64,000 nucleotides of DNA from Lolium rigidum (Eukaryota > Streptophyta > Magnoliopsida > Poales > Poaceae), in contig NC_061510.1 in NCBI RefSeq assembly GCF_022539505.1, positions 231,023,322 through 231,087,321 on the forward strand, in the 5' to 3' direction. Under the pieces are notes generated by a model. That model saw only the letters and a list, made by a program, of their open reading frames with translations, searched no databases and was not told the origin of the DNA. The position numbers and the translations under genes were made by a program. Position 1 is the first letter of the stretch. Each line of letters opens with the position of its first letter. This document shows positions 34,313 through 44,679 of this stretch, piece after piece.

Positions 34313-35848
34313 GTATATGTGGTAGAATTCTACTTGTGATCACCAAATGGTTCACAAGTAAAAGATAAGATATAAACCTAGGGTTGCTTACTAGTTATCT
34401 TCCTATAATTTCATGTGGGAATGAAATCTACTTATTCTAGTAGGGTTTAACTTATCCTCACATACTTCAAGAGCATGATCATGGTTAGACATGATCCACT
34501 TGTTCTTGATATCTTTACCTCAATTTCTTAGGGTTTATGATCATCACTCAATTTATAATGATCAAGGTTGGGCTTCCTAAGGTATCTCTCATTAAATAGG
34601 TTTCTTACTCCCATGATCAAGCATTGTCTTGATCAACTAGGGTATAGTACTTCTAATTTATATTCTTGAATGGGACTACTATGGTTGCCACTAAACTTTA
34701 TATCCCAGGAGAATGCCTGAGATATTACTTAAGGTTCTTTCCAGGGAATGATGATAGAATCATCTGGGTATATGGATAGTTCTCTCCCTTAAATTTTAGT
34801 GTTGCCTCAACTATCTTGAGTATAACACTATAGCTTGAGCTCTCTCATATATGAATGGTTTATTCTAGGGTTTATGGTGTACTCACAAGATTTCTTTAGG
34901 TATCTAAGCTAAGATTCCATTTGTCTAATTTAGTTGGATTAGTCCAACCCTTATTTCACTAATTCATGGATATAGTCCTATTCCACTTGGTATTTGGTTA
35001 TCTCATCACTCCAAGATGAAATGGTTTACAACCCAATACTTTAGTTCAATGGTGTCCTTGATTCTTAAATAGGTAAAGCTAAGGTTAGTATGAATGGTTC
35101 TCTCATTTGGGAAGGACTTCAATGCTAACCTAATATTAGGCTCCATAGAAGTTGATGTGATCATCAAGATCTATGTTTAACAATAATGGTTATCTCTCTC
35201 TAGGGTTGTCTTGAAGATGATGATTTGAATACTTGGATGTATATCCAAGGTTTAGCTCAAGGTTTGTTATTGCTTCTCTAATAATTAATGTAGGACTCTC
35301 ATCCCTCTAGGTTTGATGTAATATTAAACTAGAATAGAGAAGGATTATATTCCATAGTTGGATCTCCTTGTCTTGTTTCCAAGCTTAAAGTAGAATAGAT
35401 ATCATAGAGTTTATGATAAGTGCATGGATTAGTTTAAGACATGGAAAAGATAAGTCAAGAATGGTTTCTCCATTTTATTGTTACTTGCTTTGCAATTGAA
35501 TTGGTGTTCATATTTTATGACAAGGATTACCATATTATAATATTTTATAGGATCAAGTAATTGATCATTGAGTAAAGTGTTGTTGTGTTAGTTTTAATTC
35601 CATTTGATCTAACCCCTTAGATCAAATCATCTCTACCCAAAACAAGGTTTTACCAATGTCACATTGAGGTTTATAGCGCTTGACTTGATGAGCTACTTCA
35701 ATTCCACCAAGGTCAAGTGAAACTTCGATATCTTGTGACTGTTTTACTTTAAAGCGCGAAAATTCCCCAGATTTTCTATGCATGAATGCAATGCACACAT
35801 CTGTTTCCTCTATTTTTGTAACCCCAATACCTGGGATATTACACAAGT

Positions 35849-36029
35849 CTTGGTTCACAACGGAGAAGTTGTGTGCCACTTCATCGTATTGCTCATCGAT
35901 GCGTGTCTCGAAGAGTGTGAGTTGCTCCTTGAACTCTTGTCGTTGCGTCCATAGGTTGTGTTGAGTAGCCAACCTCTCGGTGTTTCGGAGGACTTCTCCA
36001 TCCCTTGCATCATCTCCGCTCCTATCCAT
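35849..36029 (-). CDS. Element O gag, N-terminal part
   Basis: The start codon is at 36029-36027. Sixty-two codons run to the CAAGT duplication, where element A is inserted. The peptide is charged and helical (Asp/Glu/Gln/Arg) and contains no known domain. The frame then runs on by chance into A's LTR until 35622, which is not part of the gene. It continues in frame at 1753. Upstream is the leader of element O. Confidence 0.75.
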
Positions 36030-37280
36030 GATGTAAAAACAAGAACTATGTTGTGTATGTTAGTGGAAGGAGACTACCTCGCACTCTTACCAAGGTAAGA
36101 TAGTATTGAGGCAATCCACCAAGCCGAAAGCAAGATCAAGTGTATCGGGAACACACGCAAAACCACACGCAAAAGCTAGCAAATATGGTGTTAGGCGAGT
36201 GTTGTGGAAAGCCAAAAGACAAATCCAAGATCGAGTATGTTGTTAAAAGTGGGTAAGGTCCAAAAATCCAAATGTCAATGTGAAGATCACTATAAACACG
36301 GAAAAGTTGTGGAACACACACACGAGATAAGCGGGGTTAGTGCAACCAAAAGTGAGCGAAAAAGTGTATGTACGGATGCTCGGTGTCACACTAACACAAG
36401 GAGAGGCAAAGCTTTGGTTGCAAAAGGAGAGACAACTAGATTCACACGCGGCCTCTCTTCTCGTATCTCTCTTTGCTTAAAAGCTTTTTCTCTTTTGTAT
36501 ATGGTGGCACTTGCACTCGTTTGTATCTTTGGTGGCACGTGGACACTTTTGTATGTATGGTCGTATGGATGTATGGATGTATGGTGCTACTCGCACTCTT
36601 TTTGTGTTTTTGGGGCTTTTTGACGCACTATGTTAGCGTTAGCCTCGCTTTTGCTATCTTGCCACACGAGTGTTTGCTTGGATGCCTTACTCAACGCGAC
36701 ACACACACCTCACAATGCGGGGCCACGTGCAATGTCTCGCAACACTAGACAAGCAATGCTCGATGGGATAGATCGCAAAAGGAAGAGGGGTTACAAGGTG
36801 AAAGCTGCAAGTTATACCTGCGATGGTGGTGGTGGTGGTGGTGGTGGAGATCGCCGGACGTCGAGGTCGAAGGAGGGCGCGAAGATGCGCCCGGTCTGGG
36901 GCCCGGTTGGACCGGATCCTGGACCGGCCTGTCCGGTTGCCGCCCGGCGACCGAGGTGCGGGCTGGCTCGTCCGGTCTGTGGCCCGGTTGACCGGGTCCA
37001 AAACCGGGTTTCACGATTTGGAGCTTTCTCTCTCCTGTTCTTCCCCAAACCAAAACCAAATCGACCAAAACGAAGGGAAACGATGGAATTGGAGGCTCAA
37101 AGTTGGGGAAATAGTAGATCAAGCACAACAACACCGGATCCACGGACCAAAACCACTCAAAACGCAACCAAATCACAGATCGGTCAAGAGGCAATTTGGG
37201 GCTATTTTTGGGGATTTTTTGGAAAATTTTCTAGAAACGAAATCGGGTGGGTGGAGGGTCAAATCCGCGGTAACCAAGAG
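36030..37280 (-). other. Element O untranslated leader
   Basis: About 1.25 kb between primer site and gag start. It holds a (GGT)n microsatellite at 36824-36848 and a CCGG-rich degenerate repeat at 36890-37012. Open frames here are products of these repeats; I see no gene. Confidence 0.6.
36824..36848. repeat. (GGT)n microsatellite
   Basis: Eight consecutive GGT units in the leader of element O. Confidence 0.9.
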
Positions 37281-37292
37281 CTGCTGATACCA
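37281..37292 (-). promoter_or_regulatory. Element O primer-binding site
   Basis: The minus strand reads TGGTATCAGCAG, followed by CTCTTGG. It matches the first nine bases of the initiator-Met primer site and then deviates by what looks like one inserted C. It lies two bases from the LTR end. Confidence 0.7.
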
Positions 37293-37294
37293 TA

Positions 37295-38361
37295 TGATGA
37301 GGTCTAAGACCCCGTGTGTGGCCCGATCTCGCGGATTGACTTCGAAACCAAGGGGAGAGATGGGAGAACGCGAGGAACACGAAGAACACGACGAGCCCGA
37401 GGAACTCCGAGACTCATGCACGCACACCAACCCGATACACCCGATGCTTACCTCCGTGGCTCGATGGACCACGCCAATAGAATCTCCGAGGAAGAGGCAC
37501 GTGGCCGAATTCCCGGAGAGAGATTGGGGTTGGAGAGGAAGAGCTTGGTGAAAGAGAGAGAGTAACTAGTACTAGAATCTCCTTCAACAAGATCAAAGTC
37601 AACAACCAAGGTGCCTTGATTACAGAGGGATGATACCCAAGGGAGACTAAGCTCAAAGGTAGGTTTGAGTTCAAACAAGTCTAAAGAGTAAAGGAGGGGT
37701 TCCAACTACTTATATAGGCACACATGGCCAGCAAGGGCGAACAGGTACGCGAGTGGATAAGTTAAGGCAGTTTGGTGGGGCATTCCCGTCAGATCCGGTT
37801 TGTGTCCGGTTTGACCGGGCCTGTGACCGGGCAGTCCGGTCATGGGTCCGGTTTGACCGGGCTCGTGACCGGCCGATCCGGTCATGGGTCCGGTCGACCG
37901 GGCGCAAACCGGAAATCTGCGAGGTTCCGGTCCTGGGTCCGGTCGTCGCTCGGTACGAGGGAGCTGGCCCGGTTTGTGCCCGGTTGACCGGGCCTGTGAC
38001 CGGGGCGTCCGGTTGTGGGTCCGGTCCGACCGGGTCCTGGACCGGCCAGCGTCCGTCTCTTCCTTGGAGCGCTTCGAGCGACATTGGCTTCGGCTTCATG
38101 ATCATCTCCATGTCCAGCTGCTTCTCTCCCTCCCTTGACCTTGGCGCCTCCTCCTCTCCGGGGTCTTGATGCGCCTTGTACCTAATGACACATAGCACGT
38201 CGGCATGAGGTAGCAATCCATCCAAAGGGGTACCAAGATCAAGGGTGGTGAGGAGCGAGTTCACCTCATCATGTAGCGCCTTGACTCGAGCTCGTGTCAT
38301 CGGTCCACTTGGGGGACTTGTTGGTCTTGGTGTGGAGGTGACCGAAGGCCACCCCGCATCA
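37295..38361 (-). repeat. Element O 5' LTR
   Basis: The terminal sequences are TGATGAGG (plus strand, left) and CCCGCATCA (right), giving a TGATG/CATCA inverted end and a length of 1067 bp. The left end is set by the adjacent primer site; the right end is set by the terminal motif and by the resumption of transposase-like coding sequence at 38362. Its middle (37795-38046) is a degenerate CCGGTnnGACCGGG minisatellite. Confidence 0.75.
37795..38046. repeat. CCGG-rich degenerate minisatellite in the element O LTR
   Basis: Repeated motifs such as ccggtttgaccgggcc and gtgaccgg occur with irregular spacing. The same kind of repeat is in O's leader (36890-37012) and in the unrelated Copia LTR at 54571-54775. 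It is very rich in CCGG and CpG sites. Confidence 0.8.
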
Positions 38362-38580
38362 GTCTGAATGTGCTATGGATCACTCTAAACATCTGGTTAT
38401 GACCCACAACATGAAGAAACGTGGTGACTTGCTCTTCCGCAGAGGTGTGAATGCTATCTCATAGCAATCCCCTCTCCTTGAATATTTTGACAAGTGCATA
38501 GAAATGGGCTCTTCTCATCTGAAGCATTTAGCTTGTCTCTACATCGTTGCAATAGTAGATGTAGTTTAGTTTCACCATCC
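38362..38580 (-). pseudogene. ALP1/Harbinger-transposase-like fragment
   Basis: The minus strand reads QMRRAHFYALVKIFKERGLL, then a TGA stop in frame, then an SAEEQVTTFLHVVGHNQMFRV-like segment. This is the N-terminal helical region typical of plant PIF/Harbinger transposases and of ALP1-like proteins derived from them. At least two in-frame stops are present (before M-L-Q-M, and after GLL). It is cut off at 38361 by the LTR of element O, so the remainder should lie beyond the left edge of the window. No function is expected. Confidence 0.7.
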
Positions 38581-39663
38581 TCTCCTCATCTTAACATTGG
38601 ACCGTAGGTGAGATGAGGTAAGACGGCACGTTCGGCTTGTCTCTTGTGCAACAGTAGGATCCATGCCTAAATGACAACGATAAGTGATGTGGTGTGATGC
38701 AGAAGCTCGATGGGATCGTCCTACTCAAATTGATCTGTCATTAGGAACGACCAATTCGACCCTACGTTGTTCTAAGTAAATGGTTCTACCACTAGGACAG
38801 AGTATAGGGAAGAGGAGTGTCCCTTACCTCCGCCATGGCGGATGATGGAGACAGGTCGGAGTCGGAGACGATGAGAACAACCTCCGCCCTAGCTACACAT
38901 GACAACGCTGGTCCGGCGCCGGAGACCAAGAAGACAAGCTCCTCCAGAGGATGACAAGGGTAAAGTGTTGGAGTACAGATCTAGGTCGCTTCCGCCGCCG
39001 CCGGTGTCGGAAGTGGGAAAAGAGGATTTTTGCTAGGGGCTAATGGATGTGGTAACCGAAAGAGGGAGGTGACTCCAGCTTTACCTCGCAACGCCGCCTG
39101 GATTTCTCTTTCTCCCGCCATCTCACACCTGAGCTCTTGCGTGCATGACGTTGTTGGTTTCGTCGCGCCCTGGCCTGCTCGTGGAAAAACAACCGATTCG
39201 AGTCTTCCTTCCAAGCATATCTCGAGAGTGCTTTGAGACCCGTGCTAGCCACAACGCATACCCCCTCAGGCCATCCAAATACCTATTTTTCATTCCTAGC
39301 GGGTCTGGCTGAGATGCGACCGCGTCCCCCAAAGCATCCCCAAAGCGTTTTGTTTCACATCTAACAGCATTGTTCTTTTGGTCAGAATGAGAGATGAGTG
39401 TTATTTTGGCAAGTTTTGACTAGGGCTAGTGGTTCTCCAGAAAAGAGTGGGCTGAGTTGAGTTGGTCTGGTCGAATCGAAACGATGAGCTTGGCTGGTCC
39501 ACCTTTGGTGCCGGTGGTGTGGCACCTTCACCTACAACCAAGTCATCACGACATCTCAAAAAAAAAAAAAAATTGGTCATCACGACAAAGCCACAAAATT
39601 CCCCCCAATCCCCCAGCAGTCAGGAGCATCATCAAGCAGAGCAGCGACCAGCAGCAGCTGGCC
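38581..39663. other. Intergenic region upstream of the thioesterase gene
   Basis: Single-copy-looking DNA with short open frames on both strands and no protein I recognise. A 14-A run is at 39559-39572. The promoter of the gene at 39664 should lie in the last few hundred bases; I cannot point to a clear TATA box. Confidence 0.5.
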
Positions 39664-40304
39664 ATGGCCGAATCAGCTCGTGTGCGAGACGCCCTGAGCG
39701 TGAGCGCCGACGACCGCGCGCGGGTGGACGCGCTCTCCGCCGCCGCGTCCGCGTCCCTCTCTTCGTCGTCGTCGTCGGACCACCTGTCGCCGAGCTTCTT
39801 CGAGGGGTTCGCGCTGCGCGGGATCCGCGTCGTCCGCATCCAGCCGGGCCTCATCCACTGCTCCTACACCGTGCCTCCATGCCTCACCGTACGTCACTCG
39901 CTTCCTTACTTCCATAGCTCCCTCCACCTGATCCATCATCCCAGCTGAGCTGCATACGTACGTGCGTGCCCACGCAGGACTCCACCACCGGCTGCCTCGC
40001 CGCCGGCGCAGTCGTGGCTCTGGTGGACGAGATCGGCTCGGCCGCGGCCATCTCCGACGCCCAGAACCTCAAGGTCTCCGTCGACATGTCCGTCGCCTTC
40101 GCCGACCTCTCCCAGGCGCGTCCGGGAGACAACCTGACCATCACGGCGACGGCGCTCGGGCACAAGGGCGCCTACTCCGGCACCAACGTCCTCCTCACCA
40201 ACGCCGACACCGGCAACGTCGTCGCCGAGGGCAGGCACTCCCTCTTCGGCAACATGAAGAAAACACCGCCCAAGCCGGTCCCTGCTCACAGGAGCAACTT
40301 GTGA
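39664..40304 (+). CDS. Hotdog-fold acyl-CoA thioesterase (ACOT13/PaaI-like), two exons
   Basis: Exons are 39664-39888 and 39978-40304, joined in phase 0 (CACC|GTACGT ... CACGCAG|GAC), giving 183 residues. This is the usual size of plant thioesterase-superfamily (4HBT) proteins related to human ACOT13, which hydrolyse acyl-CoA thioesters. Residues 1-40 are Ala/Ser-rich with a run of Ser; the hotdog domain spans about 50-170. Exon 2 begins with D-S-T-T-G-C-L, followed by the helix V-A-L-V-D-E-I-G-S, which carries the Gly and the Asp/Glu position typical of the active site. The start is the first ATG in good context (ggccatggcc). No defect is visible. A nearby AATAAA follows the stop. The gene is convergent with the uncoupling-protein gene. 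The cellular compartment and exact substrate are not shown by the sequence. Confidence 0.88.
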
Positions 40305-40381
40305 TTCACTATTTCACTCTTACTACGTTAATGTCTCTGTATGAGTGTATTTATACTGCTACCACGTATCTACCATACGAA

Positions 40382-40387
40382 ATAAAA
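40382..40387 (+). terminator. Polyadenylation signal of the thioesterase gene
   Basis: AATAAA lies 78 bases after the stop codon, in a moderately AT-rich 3' region. Confidence 0.5.
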
Positions 40388-40454
40388 GCAAACAAGGATG
40401 AGATTGATGTGTGTGCTGAGTACTGAATCCATCCCAAAGCTTACTGTATTACGA

Positions 40455-40575
40455 TACTCCCTCCCCTTCATTCATAAAAAGATGCTAGAGATTTATCTAA
40501 ATATAGATATCTCTAAGCACGAAAGATACCTAAAAGTGTTTAGAGGCACCGAAATTTAGATAAATTTACGATATT
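40455..40575. mobile_element. Stowaway-like MITE, one end missing or decayed
   Basis: It begins tactccctcc and continues ttcataaaaagatgctagag, the familiar start of grass Stowaway (Tc1/Mariner) MITEs. The matching GGAGGGAGTA end is not found to the right, so the element is truncated or diverged. Confidence 0.5.
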
Positions 40576-41087
40576 CCCGGCAATGTGATCAGTGTGGACA
40601 CTCAGGACACAAAACAGCCAAACACATTCACAGGCAGTCTGCGTATCTTCATCATCACTTGACGGCCCCATCGGGTAACCCCAGCCTAACATATATATAA
40701 ATCGATGACAATGTGACCCAGCAAGCATTTCAGTTGTAATATTGCAATAAAGATGAAGACAACAGAGGACATCACCGACAATTAAAAGATTAAGCAAATG
40801 TACTGCGCCTTCCTGGCTCATCATCACAAACAGGATCTACCATAGCCAACGTTCCTCCAACCAACACGGAATTAACACCACATTGAGATCTCCTCGCTAC
40901 CTCAGAATTAGTTCAGGGTCCTGTCAAGACCCACCAAAATTTATTACAGCATCTCATAAGTTGAGGTGTCAAATTTCTCCATTGTTCCCCGACTCTCAAG
41001 GGTTAACTTCTTCTGTAGGAAAAATAAATGCGCGCGTCATTGTTCTTCTTGTATACCACCCACTGCAAAAATCATCTCATGTCATCT
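40576..41087. other. Region between the convergent genes
   Basis: Contains the presumed 3' UTR of the minus-strand uncoupling-protein gene. AATAAA on the minus strand is at 40945-40940, about 145 bases after its stop. No other gene is visible. Confidence 0.5.
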
Positions 41088-44038
41088 TTAATTCGCAGGC
41101 TTCCGCACAAAGGCCTTTTGGACCTGTATAGGTAGACAGTAAAACATGTTAATGCAGTTGATATAACACGCTTGCATAGTTCCAGTATGATATTTATAAA
41201 TTAAGCTACCTGCTCCAGTGTCAAGAACATAATCACATTCCATGATCCCAGTCGAGCAAAGTTTGGAAGGAAACCTTTGTAAAATGCCAGAGGTCCCTGC
41301 ACAAAAAATCCTATCAATTAGCAACCTGCTTGGGCTTTCTTCCATTGCATTCAACAGGTGTATAAATCAGATCATAGGGGCTCACACATATCCATAATAT
41401 TCACTTCGCAGACAGTACCAAGTATAGCATCAACAAAACACAGTTCAAATGATATCAAAACAAGTCTGAAAAGTGAACTCGCTACACAAGGGGAGAACAC
41501 CATCAACATATTATGCTTTTCAGGATTAAGCTCACCATGCCATTTTTAATCTAGACAAGAGTTGTTATGAGATAAAAAGAAGATGGTTCCCACACTGGCT
41601 CCTTACCAGAAGTATGATGGGTACATGATGGCATATAAATAATCGAGATCGACTCTTTCCTTACCACGATTAAACTTCCATTTACATGATTGCTAGGAGA
41701 TAGAACAGAGTTGACCCACCATGATAATGTAAACATATGAGAACCACCAGAAGGCTATCACTATTTCATGATGACAGCCATCAGGTCAATTAAGTCTAAG
41801 AGCTGCACAAGCGGCCAATGAACTATCTATTCTCCTCAATACATATTACTATAAATAAATGTCAATTTGAAATGGGAACATGTCATTCGCCACGTGGCCA
41901 AAATTTTATATACTATAAATAGATACCGATACGGAATGGGAACATGTGCTTCACCACATGGCCAGATGCAAGATATGTTTGAAAGGACAGACTATGTATA
42001 AGTATTGTTTATCTAGATCTGACTCAAAAGTCAAAATTCATGAACAGAGTAACAAAGTGGAACTTACATCGTTCTTTAAGGTCTTCACGAAACAATCAAT
42101 GGTACTTGTGTAGGCTGAGTCACCCATCATTCTTGACTTAACCTGCAAGAAGATGTTCTTTATCAGTCTAAAACATCTACGGCTATATGGACAGAAAGAC
42201 TTCTTTGATGATGAGCACAAAAAGAAGCTTCATGAAAGACCAGCATCCGACTTCCATAGAAGGGAAAAAGTTAACAGTTTCCATGCAGGCAAAGTAGCAT
42301 GTGGTATAGTGGTGGCAACAGGTCCATGCATGAAAAATAAAGGCTTAAATCTGCAGAAGCGCAGAAGTATAAACCTCACAATGACCAGACTAAGAGAACA
42401 GCTACCGGAAATATCATGAATATGCCACGAAACTGTAAGGTATGCTGCCGGATAAAGGTCTGGACTCAAAACTTGTCATAGTGTATGACCCTGTCATTTA
42501 CCAGTATATGCCACCATCGGTATTACCTAGTGGATAAATACACCAAGATAGGATTGCTCCCAAAATGTAATTTGCAGTTGATGTAGTTAATAAAAACTAG
42601 TTTACTACCTAGTGAATGCATAAATATACCAAGAAAGCATTGCTCCAAAAAAAAAACAAGTTTGCAGTAGTAAATCAGTAGAGTAGGGATAATTTGATCG
42701 CTGAGCAAGAAGGAAATCTCACCACATCGACTGGAGAACCAACACAAACAGCAAAGAAGCCAGCGCCCAAACCAGACAGGATATGAGTGACCACATCATC
42801 TTTGAACCCAGGAAGTTTCAGAATGGACTGAATGACGGTGACAGCAAGTTAGCATCTACTAGTACAATAGAACGAGAACAAAACAGAAGAAATGGCATAG
42901 AAGAAGCACACCTGCTTCACTTGATCATAACTGGCCAACTCAGCAGCGTTTATGATGGCGTTACGTGCAACGTTGGGACCGATGCCGGTCCACAGAGCGG
43001 CAAACCCTTCCTGAAGATGACAGACAGACGTGAAGCAGGAAATTCAGGAAAATACTACGGAGTATTATCTCATTCCACGAATAGCTTGCGGTACGAGAGC
43101 ATAAGGAACTGACCTGCCTAACAATGGTGGAGTAAGCATTCATTGCCCCAGTATAGCGGCGCGGCACGCCAGGCGCGAGCTTCCCCTCGGACTGCAGCCT
43201 GACCTTGACAAGGTCGGTGGGGTTGGCCACGGCGATTGCAAGGGCACCTGATGCATGTTCGATTTAGTTTCGCTGCATATTTCGTTTCACTTGGAAGAAA
43301 CAATTGGTTGGGGATCGTATATGGAAATGATGATGTGGGTACCGGTGGTGAAGCCAGCAGCAATCTTCTTGTACAGAGGTACATCCCCAACATGGTTTTC
43401 GCCGACATAGAAGGCCTTGACCTGAATGTGGTCGTCAGGCACAAGATACAATCCAGTCAATTTGATTCACCAAAAGTACTTGGAATAGAATGCAACCCGT
43501 CGAAAAGGGGGTTAGGGAAACGTACGGGCTCGTAGAGGCCAATGCGGAGGCCCCCGTAGATGCACTGTCGGTGGAGGCCGGGTACGATGCCCTTCCAGAG
43601 CGCGGCGGCGCCCTCCTCCCTGGCGATGGTGGTGGCGGTGCCGAGCAGGCCGCGGTACTTGGGCGCGGCGAGATCCCCGGCGATGGCCTTCTTCTGCAGC
43701 TGCAGCCTGACCTTGGCCGTGTCGAGGGGGATCGTGGTGATCTGCGAGAGGGGAACTCCACTAGGTTAGGAAAATCGCGAGATTAGCGGCGTGATCCTGG
43801 ACGGGGAGTGGGCAGGGCGTGAGGGCGGCATTCGAAATCCAGCGATCCGGTGAGAGAGGGGGGAAAAAGCAGAGGGTGATCCCGTCCCCATCCCAGGAAC
43901 AGGAAGAGGACGGTGCGAAGAGGAGGGAGCGAGGGGGTTAGGGTTTAGCAGCACCTCGGCGAAGCAGGCGGCGATGGCGCTGGCGGTGAAGCGGCCGGCG
44001 AAGGAGATGTCGACCTTGGAGCCGTGGTCCGGCGCCAT
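41088..44038 (-). CDS. UCP1: Plant mitochondrial uncoupling protein (mitochondrial carrier family), nine exons
   Basis: Exons on the minus strand: 44038-43955, 43741-43526, 43421-43343, 43247-43114, 43010-42912, 42827-42723, 42142-42068, 41296-41210, 41123-41088. All introns are GT-AG and all phases agree, giving 304 residues, close to the 306 of Arabidopsis UCP1/PUMP1, whose gene also has nine exons (family knowledge). Three carrier repeats are visible with their signatures: [22 protein letters not shown] and SPVDVVKSRMM, plus the [13 protein letters not shown] and [11 protein letters not shown] segments. The protein sits in the inner mitochondrial membrane with six helices, dissipates the proton gradient and exchanges dicarboxylates/aspartate. 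The N-terminus ([13 protein letters not shown]) fits grass homologues. The last exon codes for only 11 residues. No frame defect is present. It is convergent with the thioesterase gene. Confidence 0.95.
41860..41965. repeat. Short direct repeat in UCP intron 7
   Basis: gaatgggaacatgt-like segments followed by a ccacgtggcca or ccacatggcca motif occur twice about 70 bases apart. A second local duplication (ctagtg...gcattgctcc) lies at about 42528-42670 in intron 6. Both are non-coding. Confidence 0.5.
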
Positions 44039-44679
44039 GCTTCGGCTGACGGTGGACGCAACCGTTCACAGCAAGCAAGACGAACGTTCTCCTTCCGTTA
44101 CAGGTGGTAGCACTGTCACACACACCACCACCAAGGAAGAACAATAATGGAGGGGCAATAAAAAGGAGGAGAGGGACTAGGGGGAGGGGAAAAGCTTTTA
44201 TTTCGCCTTCCCCCTCTGCTGTTTTTCCTTCTCTCTTCTCGGTTTTTGAATCAACTCCCTAGTAGTACTATTCAGTTGATTTTTATTCTTCGTTTTTGAA
44301 TCAACTCACTAGTTTTCAGTTGATTTTGTCTGCCTTTCGCTTTTCTATTTTAAATTTATATGCGCTGCTTATTAATTATCGTTCGATTCGATTCTGATCT
44401 GATCTGATCTGATCTCACAATGGTTATGATCGATGACTCAGATACGCATCACCTACTAATCCCACTAGTCTACGCTGGACCGCTGCTGTACTACCTTCCT
44501 TGATTCAATCCATGAATTCATCCACTTGACTTTGCAACCATGTCTTCCTGTTTCTTCGCTTCACGTCTGCTCCGTCCTTCCCCCGTCAGTGTATTGCTCA
44601 TGTACTACTTCTCTCCTCTTTTCAGGCACGAGTACTATCTGCACCACTACTTGAACGACCATTGCGTGGGTTCCCTTGA
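44039..44679. other. UCP upstream region
   Basis: The minus-strand 5' UTR and promoter of UCP should be here. It is pyrimidine-rich on the minus strand at 44160-44200. It contains a local duplication (gtttttgaatcaact, twice, 44244-44310) and a short TGATC pentanucleotide repeat at 44395-44416. No other gene is visible; a long open frame crossing 44540-44680 is not supported. Confidence 0.5.
44395..44416. repeat. TGATC pentanucleotide microsatellite
   Basis: About four tandem TGATC units. Confidence 0.75.

Larger units (their letters stand above)
1759..35843 (-). mobile_element. Element A: long-LTR non-autonomous retrotransposon (LARD-like), minus strand, with two nested insertions
   Basis: A is bounded by TG...CA ends, TGTGGTGACCC on the left and GGGATATTACA on the right, and by the target duplication CAAGT (1754-1758 and 35844-35848). 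After removal of the nested solo LTR (6937-8467) and element B (18044-34312), the LTRs are about 6.68 and 6.67 kb and the interior 2.92 kb, 16.3 kb in all. The primer site next to the right LTR shows that A is on the minus strand. The interior has no gag or pol domain that I can recognise. Long LTRs with a non-coding interior fit the LARD class. A's LTR terminus (about 1.5 kb), primer-site flank and polypurine-tract flank are homologous to those of element B, so B-type elements are the likely helpers. Confidence 0.9.
12896..35843 (-). repeat. Element A 5' LTR (right copy), interrupted by element B
   Basis: The LTR runs 12896-18043 and resumes at 34318-35843 after element B and the second copy of GTATA. 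Without the insertion it is about 6.67 kb and is near-identical to 1759-9975. Several differences between the two copies are of the type CAG versus CGAG or CG, for example 14386 against 3260, 14714 against 3585 and 14054 against 2924. The second copy of the GC island is at about 16170-16989. Confidence 0.9.
1..38361 (-). mobile_element. Element O: Gypsy LTR retrotransposon, minus strand, interrupted by element A
   Basis: This is the outermost element of the nest. Its 5' LTR is at 37295-38361, its primer site at 37281-37292, its leader at 36030-37280 and its gag begins at 36029. The body is interrupted at 35849/1753 by element A and resumes leftwards with the rest of gag and the start of pol, leaving the window at position 1. 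The gag sequence resembles that of Gypsy chromoviruses of the CRM/Reina type (my judgement from the family; RT is not in the window to settle the clade). The 3' LTR is outside the window, so the target duplication cannot be checked. Confidence 0.85.

Noticed and set aside
36745..37307. Overlapping ORFs of 100-225 codons on both strands
   Set aside because: They are produced by the GGT microsatellite and the CCGG-rich repeat in the leader of element O, with no recognisable domain.
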